A stretch of DNA of 64,000 bases. Origin: Bacteroidales bacterium. Its GTDB lineage: Bacteria; Bacteroidota; Bacteroidia; Bacteroidales; VadinHA17. Positions 35,548 to 42,999 of this stretch are shown here, one piece after another; positions within the stretch are counted from its first letter, which is position 1, and every line of letters begins with the position of its first letter. The position numbers and the translations under genes are program-made. The notes under the pieces were generated by a model. The model was given only the letters and a program-made list of their open reading frames with translations, did no database searches and had not been told where the DNA came from. Location: the NCBI GenBank assembly GCA_009877105.1, contig WXFD01000053.1:1-64000 (forward strand). The letters run 5' to 3'.

Positions 35548-36606
35548 ATGTCAAAACTTTTTTCCACTCTTGCCGTTAAGAAAATAATTCTCAGGAACCG
35601 GATTGTAATGTCGCCGATGTGTCAGTATTCCTCATCCGACGGTTTTGCCAACGACTGGCACCTTGTGCATTACGGAAGCCGGGCAACCGGCGGTGCCGGG
35701 CTTGTTATCGTTGAAGCAACCGCCGTATCTCCTGAAGGAAGGATTACTCCCGGTGATCTTGGAATATGGAGTGATGAATACATAACGGGATTGGAACGGA
35801 TAGCGGGGTTTATTCACTCGAAAGGTGCTGTTGCCGGTATCCAGCTGGCACATGCCGGAAGAAAAGGTTCATGTGCAGTGCCCTGGAAAGGAGGGAAACA
35901 GCTGGGGCTGGACAAAGGCGGCTGGCAAACCATAGCACCATCCGAAATTCCCTATTTCCCGGATGACAGAATTCCCCGGCCTCTGGATACTGATGATATC
36001 GGGAAGCTCATTTCAGCGTTCCGTGCTGCAGCAAAAAGAGCCCGGATGGCCGGATTCAGGGTAATTGAGATCCATAGCGCCCATGGATACCTTTTGCATG
36101 AATTTCTTTCTCCCCTGAGCAACAGGCGGACTGATGAATACGGAGGAGGATTTCAAAACCGTATCCGTTTCCTGACCAGGGTTGTTGAAGCCGTGAGATC
36201 GGAATGGCCGGCAGAAAATCCGCTGTTTGTCAGGATCTCGGCAACCGACTGGACAGAAGGCGGATGGAGTCTTGAAGACAGCATTCAGCTTGCTTCTGTT
36301 TTAAAAGGTCTGGATGTCGATCTGATAGATTGTTCATCTGGCGGAAACATTTTTGATGCCGTTTTGCCGCTTGAACCCGGGTACCAGGTTCCATTCTCCG
36401 CAGAAATCAGAAAAACAGGAATATTGACAGGGACTGTCGGACTTATCACCCAGGCCGGGCAGGCTGAATCGATCCTTCAGGAAGGAAAAGCCGATGTGGT
36501 TCTTATTGGAAGGGAATTACTCCGCAATCCTTACTTTCCGTTTCATGCGGCACGGAGCCTGGGAGCGGAACACGAATGGCCGGTTCAGTATCTCAGGGCA
36601 AAATAA
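35548..36606 (+). CDS. Old-yellow-enzyme NADPH:flavin oxidoreductase (YqjM/XenA-like)
   Basis: This 352-residue FMN enzyme shows NRIVMSPMCQYSSSDG (with the Cys of YqjM-type OYEs), the FMN/active-site region GIQLAHAGRKGSC, the catalytic HxAH in VIEIHSAHGYLLHEFLSPL, NRRTDEYGG and the C-terminal FMN-phosphate loop VLIGRELLRNPYFP. Members reduce activated alkenes, nitro compounds and quinones. It is a single gene, followed by the metal-regulated feo cluster. Confidence 0.93.
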   Translation: MSKLFSTLAVKKIILRNRIVMSPMCQYSSSDGFANDWHLVHYGSRATGGAGLVIVEATAVSPEGRITPGDLGIWSDEYITGLERIAGFIHSKGAVAGIQLAHAGRKGSCAVPWKGGKQLGLDKGGWQTIAPSEIPYFPDDRIPRPLDTDDIGKLISAFRAAAKRARMAGFRVIEIHSAHGYLLHEFLSPLSNRRTDEYGGGFQNRIRFLTRVVEAVRSEWPAENPLFVRISATDWTEGGWSLEDSIQLASVLKGLDVDLIDCSSGGNIFDAVLPLEPGYQVPFSAEIRKTGILTGTVGLITQAGQAESILQEGKADVVLIGRELLRNPYFPFHAARSLGAEHEWPVQYLRAK

Positions 36607-36639
36607 ATCCATAAATAGATTTAAATGAAAGAAAAATTA

Positions 36640-36670
36640 TATTTTTGCATGATAATTGAATAATTGTTCA
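36640..36670 (+). promoter_or_regulatory. Promoter -7 element and ArsR-type operator before arsR
   Basis: A -7 element TATTTTTG (36640-36647) is followed by an imperfect palindrome TGAATAATTGTTCA (36657-36670), of the SmtB/ArsR 12-2-12-like type (TGAA...TTCA). The operator falls at the predicted transcription start, so bound regulator would block initiation. A near copy precedes feoA. Confidence 0.6.
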
Positions 36671-36683
36671 TATATAATATTGA

Positions 36684-37043
36684 ATGAGTAAAGAGGATCC
36701 TGTCAGGATACCGTGCGTTGAGGAGGATAAAGTCATCGCTGTCAGGGCCAGGATGAAATCGGAACAGTTTTTTCATTACCTGGCTGAGACCTTTAAGGCA
36801 CTGAGTGATCCCACACGAACCAAAATAATATTTGCCCTGTGCCAGGAAGAGGAGTTGTGCGTTCGTGACATTGCTGCAATAATAAATACCACAAATTCCG
36901 CAATATCACATCAGTTGCGTACCCTGAGGAATATGAGGCTCGTAAGGTACAAAAAGGTTGGAAGAGTGACTTTTTACTCTCTTGACGACATACACATCAA
37001 TAATCTGTTTGCCGAAGGACTCAGGCATGTTGAGGAGAAATGA
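36684..37043 (+). CDS. ArsR/SmtB-family metalloregulator with alpha-5 zinc site
   Basis: This 119-residue winged-helix repressor has the DNA-binding core ALSDPTRTKIIFAL, then TTNSAISHQLRTLRNMRLV. The alpha-5 metal site of SmtB/CzrA is complete: Asp102-x-His104 and His115-x2-Glu118 (DDIH ... RHVEE). The alpha-3N site of CadC is only partial: Cys11 and Cys59 are present but Arg61 replaces the second Cys of ELCVCD. This points to Zn(II) (or Co/Ni) sensing rather than Cd/Pb. It is the first gene of an apparent arsR-feoA-feoB unit, with operators before both arsR and feoA. In this family metal binding releases DNA. Confidence 0.88.
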   Translation: MSKEDPVRIPCVEEDKVIAVRARMKSEQFFHYLAETFKALSDPTRTKIIFALCQEEELCVRDIAAIINTTNSAISHQLRTLRNMRLVRYKKVGRVTFYSLDDIHINNLFAEGLRHVEEK

Positions 37044-37061
37044 TTTTTTTAGAAATATTAT

Positions 37062-37075
37062 TGAATAATTGCTCA
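37062..37075 (+). promoter_or_regulatory. Second ArsR-type operator before feoA
   Basis: TGAATAATTGCTCA repeats the upstream operator with one change (T to C), and the flanks ttgaataatt...catatat are shared. It lies between the arsR stop and the feoA start and could control an internal feoAB promoter. Confidence 0.55.
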
Positions 37076-37099
37076 TATATCAACATATAATAAAATAAT

Positions 37100-37354
37100 A
37101 TGAATAGCGACAGGGGTGAAATGAGCCTGATTGAGGTAGAAGACGGTCAAACCGGGATAATTGTTTCGGTTGTCGGAGGGAAGAACCTTACAAAACGGCT
37201 TGCAGATCTGGGCCTGGTATCAGGCACTGAGATAAAGGTAATAAGAAAGGCTCTTTTTTCGGGCCCCCTTCAGGTTGAAGTGAGCGGTTCAAGGCTGGTG
37301 CTGGGCAGGGGCCTGGCATCCAAAATAATGGTACTATCCAATGGCAGAAAATAA
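37100..37354 (+). CDS. feoA: FeoA-like SH3-fold protein
   Basis: This 84-residue FeoA-domain protein has LIEVEDGQTGIIVSVVGG, TKRLADLGLVSGTEIKVI, then VEVSGSRLVLGRGLASKIMV. FeoA is a small cytoplasmic accessory of FeoB. Its end overlaps feoB by 14 bases. The first Met could also be M8 (MSLIEV). Confidence 0.88.
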   Translation: MNSDRGEMSLIEVEDGQTGIIVSVVGGKNLTKRLADLGLVSGTEIKVIRKALFSGPLQVEVSGSRLVLGRGLASKIMVLSNGRK

Positions 37355-39278
37355 TCAAAAGATAAATATTGTACTGGCGGGTCAGGGTAATGCGGGAAAA
37401 TCAGCTGTATTCAATTATCTGACGGGCCTGCATCAACATATTGGCAACTGGGCAGGTAAAACCATCGAAAAGCGTGAGGGCACGCTGTTTTATAAGGATC
37501 ATACTGTTGATGTGCTTGACTTGCCGGGGATATACTCACTTACCACTTATTCAGAAGAAGAGCAGATCTCGAGGGAGTATATCATCAATCAGCAGCCGGA
37601 TTTTGTTATCAACATTATTGACTCCACCAATCTTGAGCGGAATCTGATTTTCACGCTTCAGCTCCTGGAGCTGGGAAGTCCGCTTATACTTGCCCTGAAC
37701 ATGGTTGACCTGGCAAAGAAAAAAGGAGTTGAGGTCAATGTGGGCAAATTTCAGGAGAAGCTGGGGGTACCGGTTATTTCAACCGTGGCTTCGAGGGGAC
37801 TCGGCATGACACGCCTGATGGACAAGGTTATTGAACTTAATGGTGTAGGGAAGAATAACCACATGGTACCTGAATACGGAAAGGAAATAGAAGGCTGTAT
37901 TGCAGAACTTTCAGGCCTGCTCAGGAATTCGGAATATCGGTATCCTGTCAGATGGATAGCGATAAAGCTTCTGGAAAAGGATCAGGAAATAACGAAACTG
38001 ATAGAAAAAAGTCAGCCTGAGATCATTGACAGATCTGTTCAGCTTACTGAATACCTCGAGGATATTCACGGACATGATTCCTCCATTGTTATTGCTGATG
38101 AGAGGATACATCTGGTTGCGCACATCATCAGGGAAACGGTAAAATTTACACCACGGGCCATATTGTCATTCAATGAGAAGCTTGACAGCCTGACTACCCA
38201 TAAATTCACGGGATATCTGTTAATGACCGTGATACTGGGCGGGATGTTCCTGTCGGTTTTTGTTCTCGGCAACTGGATCTCCGACTGGCTCGACGGGGTG
38301 TTTAGCTCGTGGCACAGTTGGTGGGAATCAGCTGTAGGAACAACCTTCGCATCATTGCTTGGCTGGTCGGCGATTGAAAGCGTCCTGGCCCTTATACAAA
38401 TTGCGTTGCCATATATTCTGCCGTTTTACATTATTCTGTATATTCTTGAAGACTGGGGTTATATTTCGCGTATTTCCTTCCTTATGGATAACCTTATGCA
38501 TAAAATGGGTATTCACGGGAAAGGATGTATTTCTTTTGTAATAGGCTTTGGCTGCAATGTGCCTGGATGTCTTTCCTGCCGTATAATGGAGTCAAAACGC
38601 GAGAGGTTCATAACAGCCGTGCTGGTAACGCTTGTCCCATGTTCGGCTGTTTCGGTGATTATTTTCGGCCTTGTAGGGAAATATGTCGGATTACTATGGG
38701 CATTCGGATTATATGTTTTTGCCATGGTAGTGATTTTCATTGCAGGCAGGTTATCCACGAAAGTAGTCGGAGGGGAGCCCGTGGAACTGATCATGCCAAT
38801 GCCTGATTACAAGACACCGCATATGAGAACAATTCTGGTGCAGACCTGGGATGCCCTTAAGGAATTCATCTATATAGCGGCACCCATTGTTATAGTATCC
38901 GGGGTGGTGATCCAGGCTATCAATCTTGCGGGCTGGATGCCGGCAATATCTTCCGTTCTGAGTCCCATAACCGTCAACTGGCTCGGACTTCCGGCCATTA
39001 CAGGTATTCTTCTGATTTTCGGGATCCTTCGCAAGGAACTGATCCTAGTTATGCTGGCAGCATTCCTCGGCACAGCAAACTTCGGTGAGGTGCTGACAGC
39101 TCAGCAGATGCTGACGCTTTCAGTGGTCAGTATGTTCTACATACCCTGTGTTGCCACTATTTCCGTACTGTGGAACGAGTACGGATGGAAAAGGGCCATG
39201 GCAGTATGTGTGCTGGAGATCCTTTTTGCAATAATTCTCGGCGGCATTGTCAGCCGGCTGCTTAATTTTGTTTTCTGA
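37341..39278 (+). CDS. feoB: FeoB-type GTP-driven metal transporter, divergent
   Basis: This 645-residue protein has an N-terminal G domain: G1 GQGNAGKSAVFN, G3 LDLPGIYSL, G4 NMVD. It is followed by a helical linker and a membrane domain with Gate-like motifs (GFGCNVPGCLSCR, LVTLVPCSAVSVI, GILRKELILVMLAAF). Some usually conserved positions differ: the GNWPGVTVE segment reads GNWAGKTIE, and the PCSAR box reads PCSAV. It is shorter than E. coli FeoB (773). Coupling with a zinc-type ArsR suggests the substrate may not be, or not only, ferrous iron; a Mn(II)-transporting FeoB2 is known in Porphyromonas. Confidence 0.87.
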   Translation: MAENNQKINIVLAGQGNAGKSAVFNYLTGLHQHIGNWAGKTIEKREGTLFYKDHTVDVLDLPGIYSLTTYSEEEQISREYIINQQPDFVINIIDSTNLERNLIFTLQLLELGSPLILALNMVDLAKKKGVEVNVGKFQEKLGVPVISTVASRGLGMTRLMDKVIELNGVGKNNHMVPEYGKEIEGCIAELSGLLRNSEYRYPVRWIAIKLLEKDQEITKLIEKSQPEIIDRSVQLTEYLEDIHGHDSSIVIADERIHLVAHIIRETVKFTPRAILSFNEKLDSLTTHKFTGYLLMTVILGGMFLSVFVLGNWISDWLDGVFSSWHSWWESAVGTTFASLLGWSAIESVLALIQIALPYILPFYIILYILEDWGYISRISFLMDNLMHKMGIHGKGCISFVIGFGCNVPGCLSCRIMESKRERFITAVLVTLVPCSAVSVIIFGLVGKYVGLLWAFGLYVFAMVVIFIAGRLSTKVVGGEPVELIMPMPDYKTPHMRTILVQTWDALKEFIYIAAPIVIVSGVVIQAINLAGWMPAISSVLSPITVNWLGLPAITGILLIFGILRKELILVMLAAFLGTANFGEVLTAQQMLTLSVVSMFYIPCVATISVLWNEYGWKRAMAVCVLEILFAIILGGIVSRLLNFVF

Positions 39279-39291
39279 ACTGAAGCGGCAT

Positions 39292-39720
39292 TCATTTCAG
39301 TGTGTACCGGTAGACATTGGTTTCCCTGATCCTGAAACCCATTGTCTGGTAAAGCTTGTTTGCCGCAACCCTGGAAGGCCTTGATGTAAGTTCAATTGTT
39401 TCCGCACCTGAATGTTCTGCGAAGTCAAGTGCAAATTGCGTCAGTTCCTTCCCGTAACCCTTGCCTCTTTCCGAATTATCAACCACCACATCCTCGATCC
39501 AGAACCGGGTACCGGCAGGTATTCTGTATATTACCAGTGTCAGCATTCCGACGATCTTGCCGGCATTTTCAGCAGTAAACAGGTGTACTGATTTCTGCCT
39601 GATTATAGCCCTGAAATGCTCCCTTGTGAGGGGCCTGATGTCAGGAGAAAGCTGGGGCAGTAAACGCGAAACAGAATTGAATACCCTGAGACTGAATCTC
39701 TTAACTTCTTTGATTTCCAT
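39292..39720 (-). CDS. GNAT-family N-acetyltransferase
   Basis: This 142-residue single GNAT domain has the pyrophosphate-binding motif A at DNSERGKGYGKELTQFAL (RGxGxGxxL). It is preceded by the strand FWIEDVVV and followed by IELTSRPSRVAANKLYQTMG. The substrate is unknown. It lies 25 bases downstream of the thioesterase gene on the same strand, so the two are probably cotranscribed. Confidence 0.85.
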   Translation of the reverse strand: MEIKEVKRFSLRVFNSVSRLLPQLSPDIRPLTREHFRAIIRQKSVHLFTAENAGKIVGMLTLVIYRIPAGTRFWIEDVVVDNSERGKGYGKELTQFALDFAEHSGAETIELTSRPSRVAANKLYQTMGFRIRETNVYRYTLK

Positions 39721-39745
39721 GGCGTTACTTGTTTGAAAGATTAAA

Positions 39746-40171
39746 TTATCGTGGGTGATTCTCTCCTGAAACTGCCTGGCCAGGGGACGGTTTCCGGTAG
39801 CCCAGTCCGCTGAAAACTGCTACCAGTGTTCCGTCCTCATCAAAAATTTCCACATTGTATCCGCTTATCCTGTTCTGAACCCTTATCTCCCTGGCGGTTG
39901 CCCTCAGTATTTTTCCGGTTGGTGAGCTGAAATAGGTTATGTTCACATTCAGTCCCACTGTTGTGGTTCCACCGGAATTGGAAGCCGCAGCAAAGACAAA
40001 GTCCCCAAGCGTAAAAATGACACCGCCCTGAACCTGATTAAGGCCGTTCAGGTGATTCTCGTTAAGGGCCAGTTCGGCTGCGGCATATCCTTCCCTGACC
40101 TCGCTGAGCACTATTCCGGTGAGTCTGGCGAACCTGTCGTTTTCAATGTTTCTGATAAGATCATTTTTCAT
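39746..40171 (-). CDS. PaaI-type hotdog thioesterase
   Basis: This 141-residue hotdog-fold protein has the PaaI signature NGLNQVQGGVIFTLGDFVFA (normally NxxGxxHGGxxFxLxD; here Q replaces the His), followed by NITYFSSPTGKIL. PaaI enzymes hydrolyse acyl-CoA thioesters in the cytoplasm. The His-to-Gln change in the GG motif may alter activity. Confidence 0.82.
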   Translation of the reverse strand: MKNDLIRNIENDRFARLTGIVLSEVREGYAAAELALNENHLNGLNQVQGGVIFTLGDFVFAAASNSGGTTTVGLNVNITYFSSPTGKILRATAREIRVQNRISGYNVEIFDEDGTLVAVFSGLGYRKPSPGQAVSGENHPR

Positions 40172-40271
40172 GGCGGGTATGCTAATGAAGAATCAAGATA
40201 TAAATTTTATGCATACATCAAATTATCCACGGTCATGGGATACGGATTTATTTCATCCTTTCACTGAAGAT

Positions 40272-40302
40272 AAAAAACCGGGGAGCTTTTTTAGCTCCCC
40301 GG
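40272..40302 (-). terminator. Strong rho-independent terminator (minus strand)
   Basis: A perfect 9-bp GC-rich stem (ccggggagc / gctccccgg, 40278-40302) with a 7-base loop is followed on the minus strand by TTTTTT. It serves the coiled-coil membrane protein gene that ends at 40400. Confidence 0.85.
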
Positions 40303-40399
40303 CACTGTGAGGGATACTGATACCGTCCGGTGAAAATGATCTTTGCGGCAACAGCCGCATTAATCTGTTCAGGCTCGGCCTGGTTACCGGAGATTCAGT

Positions 40400-41392
40400 C
40401 TATTTGACCACTTGAACCACTGCATATTTTGATATTTTCCAGAATTCCGAAGGATTTTTAATTTCAATGTAGGCGATTGTATTTTCGTTTTCACGAATCA
40501 TCTGGTACGAATCAGTGGGATGTTCCGTAATGAGTTTTGCCTTTTTTGAGTTAACAGGGATGGTCCTGGTTTTTGTGACATCGATCCTGTCAAATAGACT
40601 GTCAGAGAAATCCTCTATCAGCGATTCTTTCCTTCCTAAGCCAAGAAAGCCTCCTTCCTTCGAAACAAGGCCCTTTTCCCTGAGGTCCTTATAGGTTCCT
40701 GTTGCCAGATATGCCTGGTTAAGCTTGTCAGTCTGGCTGTTTATAGTTTCGGTTTTTTGAACAAGTGTATCCTGAAGTGCGAACATTTGCGTGTTAAGCT
40801 GTTCGATCTGGAAATCCTTTTCAACCAGGGTTGCCTTCAGCCCGGCTATTTGCGTCTCATACTGTTTCATTGTGGCTTCAAGGTCAGTGATCCTTGTCTG
40901 AAGACCGGCAATGGTATTTCCCGATTTTTTAAGCTGGGCATTCAACTGTGCTATTTTCTTCTTGTTTTCCTCAATAAGTGTATTTATGTATTTAATGTCC
41001 GCGAGTACCTGCTCTTTTTTTTCCTTTGGGAATTCTGAATCTGAAGCCTGTACATTGATGATCTTTTCCTTCTGTTTTATTTCATTCAGGTTTCTCTCTA
41101 TTTCATCGAAGGTGTTCAGCCAGTCGTTTATCATCGAATCCCGTTCATTGAGTTGTTCGGTGAATAACAGCTTCTGATTTTCCATAAGGGTCAGCTGACT
41201 GTTATGATCCCGCTTGTAAACCGAATACAGGATCAGGCCAAGCCCGATAATAAAAAAAACACTTATTAAACCCGTGATCAGAGCTCCCCTGGTTATTCCC
41301 TCCCTTCGGGCATTTCTGAGATCATTTTTCACAACCAGGTTTTCACCGGTGCGGTTAAGATCATTTCCTGTTTTGTTGTCTCTTGTTTCCAT
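40400..41392 (-). CDS. Membrane-anchored coiled-coil protein
   Basis: This 330-residue protein has a cytoplasmic N-terminal tail of about 35 residues and one membrane helix (ALITGLISVFFIIGLGLILY). A long coiled coil follows, residues about 65-225 (NTIAGLQTRITDLEATM, IAGLKATLVEKDFQIEQLNT). The C-terminal globular part contains KGLVSKEGGFLGLGRKESL and HPTDSYQM. Similar proteins occur in Bacteroidota without known function; a structural or stress-response role in the envelope is possible. Upstream lies a candidate sigma-54 promoter with an enhancer-like palindrome, so it may be a target of the adjacent sigma-54 activator. Confidence 0.75.
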   Translation of the reverse strand: METRDNKTGNDLNRTGENLVVKNDLRNARREGITRGALITGLISVFFIIGLGLILYSVYKRDHNSQLTLMENQKLLFTEQLNERDSMINDWLNTFDEIERNLNEIKQKEKIINVQASDSEFPKEKKEQVLADIKYINTLIEENKKKIAQLNAQLKKSGNTIAGLQTRITDLEATMKQYETQIAGLKATLVEKDFQIEQLNTQMFALQDTLVQKTETINSQTDKLNQAYLATGTYKDLREKGLVSKEGGFLGLGRKESLIEDFSDSLFDRIDVTKTRTIPVNSKKAKLITEHPTDSYQMIRENENTIAYIEIKNPSEFWKISKYAVVQVVK

Positions 41393-41443
41393 TTTTATTC
41401 TTAGGTTTTAGTTGATTTGATAAATTCGATCTACGGGAGATTG

Positions 41444-41457
41444 GCAAATCATAAGCC
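41444..41457 (-). promoter_or_regulatory. Candidate sigma-54 promoter of the coiled-coil gene
   Basis: On the minus strand TAGGCTTATGATTTGCC has GG (41457-41456), ten bases, then GC (41445-41444), the invariant -24/-12 spacing, plus TTGC at -12. The -24 box matches GGC but not the following ACG. It lies about 50 bases before the start codon at 41392. Confidence 0.45.
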
Positions 41458-41544
41458 TAAATGATCTCTGGTTGGCAATATGCTTAGAATGAATATATTA
41501 TCAAATCTGACTTGTCTGACAACATTATCAAATCAGGAAAATAA

Positions 41545-41559
41545 TTCTCATTTTGGGAA
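41545..41559. promoter_or_regulatory. Candidate enhancer site for the sigma-54 activator
   Basis: TTCTCATTTTGGGAA is an imperfect palindrome (TTCTCA-N3-TGGGAA) about 120 bases upstream of the predicted start of the coiled-coil gene. A perfect version (TTCTCA-N3-TGAGAA) is at 45986-46000, in the same position relative to the two-component operon. Confidence 0.45.
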
Positions 41560-41572
41560 AAAACTGCCGGGG

Positions 41573-42931
41573 TCAGGTAGAGGATTCCTTTTCCTGTTTC
41601 AGCATTCTGTAGATGGTTGAAATACCAATATCGAGCTTTTTTGCCGCAAGGCTGATATCGTTGTTGCATCTGCGGAGTGTGTCTTTCACGATTTTCATTT
41701 CGTGCTCGCGGAGGGTCAGGTTTTCATCTGTCCGGGTTGCTGGTGAATCGTCTGAATCCAGATTGAAATCGTCGGCGGTAATCTCTTCGTTTACCGAGAG
41801 GGTTACTGCAAGCTCCACGACTGATTTCAATTCCCTGACATTTCCGGGGAAAGAATGGGCCATCAGTTTTTTCTGCGCGCCAGCTGAGAGTCGTTTTTCA
41901 GGGATATTGTTCACTGAGCAGAAGTCGCGTATGAAATGCCGGGCCAGTATCAACAGATCATTTCCTCTTTCACGCAATGGCGGCATTTCTATTTGCAGGC
42001 CCAGCAGCCTGTAATACAGGTCTTCGCGGAAATTTCCCTTTTTAACCTCTTCCCTCAGGTTTTTATTTGTGGCCGCAATTATCCTGCAATCCGTTTTCAC
42101 GGGTTTATTATTACCGATCCTTACTATTTCCTTTTCCTGCAATACCCTCAGAAGCTTTGACTGCAGGTTGATTTCCATCTCTCCGATCTCATCCAGGAAC
42201 AGTGTTCCTCCATCGGCTTCCTCGAATCTGCCGATCCTCCTGAAGGCAGCACCGGTAAAAGCTCCTTTTTCATGACCGAATAATTCACTTTCAATAAGCT
42301 CAGAAGGGATTGCAGGGACATTTACGGCTACGAACGCCTTGTCCTTCCTGTTGGAATTATAATGTATTGCCTTTGCAACCAGTTCTTTCCCGGTTCCCGT
42401 TTCCCCTGAGACAATGACGGTTATATTTGTGCTGACCGCCTTTTCAATAAGTTCATAAACATTCCGTATGGCAGGGCTTTCTCCCAATATGCCCTCCCGA
42501 TAGTTATATTTTTTCTGGACTTCCTTCCTCAGGTTGCGTATCTGGCTTTTAAGCCCCAGGTCATTTCTTATATTCTGAACGGTATTCAGAAGGCGTTCCC
42601 TGATATCATCCGATTTGGTGATATAATCATACGCGCCCAGTTTCAGCAGTGTGACCACCATATCGATGTCTTCCTGTTCCGAGATCAGGATTACCTGTAT
42701 ATCACTGTTTTCCTGCCTGATCTTTTTCAGGACCTCCAGACCAGACAAATCGGGCAGCCTGTAATCCAGTGTCACTATGTCGGGTGATTCGCCCAGACTG
42801 TTCAGGAAATCACGGGCATTGAAAAAACTTCTGACTTCGTAATCCGGGTTAAGGGACAGGGTATATACAAGAAGCTTGTTATACCATTCATTGTCTTCCA
42901 CCACAAAAATCCTGACCGGTCTTTCATTCAT
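41573..42931 (-). CDS. NtrC-family sigma-54-dependent response regulator
   Basis: This 452-residue protein has a receiver domain with phospho-acceptor Asp56 (IVTLDYRLP) and Lys in DYITKSD. The AAA+ domain shows Walker A GETGTGKE, the sigma-54-contacting loop GHEKGAFTGA, Walker B GGTLFLDEIGE and RLLGLQIEMPPLRER. A C-terminal Fis-type HTH (NNDISLAAKKLDIGISTIYR) completes it. All elements of an active enhancer-binding protein are present. It is the last gene of the pseudo-receiver, hybrid kinase, regulator unit. Confidence 0.93.
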   Translation of the reverse strand: MNERPVRIFVVEDNEWYNKLLVYTLSLNPDYEVRSFFNARDFLNSLGESPDIVTLDYRLPDLSGLEVLKKIRQENSDIQVILISEQEDIDMVVTLLKLGAYDYITKSDDIRERLLNTVQNIRNDLGLKSQIRNLRKEVQKKYNYREGILGESPAIRNVYELIEKAVSTNITVIVSGETGTGKELVAKAIHYNSNRKDKAFVAVNVPAIPSELIESELFGHEKGAFTGAAFRRIGRFEEADGGTLFLDEIGEMEINLQSKLLRVLQEKEIVRIGNNKPVKTDCRIIAATNKNLREEVKKGNFREDLYYRLLGLQIEMPPLRERGNDLLILARHFIRDFCSVNNIPEKRLSAGAQKKLMAHSFPGNVRELKSVVELAVTLSVNEEITADDFNLDSDDSPATRTDENLTLREHEMKIVKDTLRRCNNDISLAAKKLDIGISTIYRMLKQEKESST

Positions 42932-42999
42932 GGAGATGATGATTAGGAATGGATCTGACGGCCTGAAAAATACAAAAATTTTGCAGGAATTACGGATTT

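Noticed and set aside
41468..41484. Plus-strand GG-N10-GC sigma-54-like site
   Set aside because: It points into the 3' end of oppositely transcribed genes, so it has no gene to serve.
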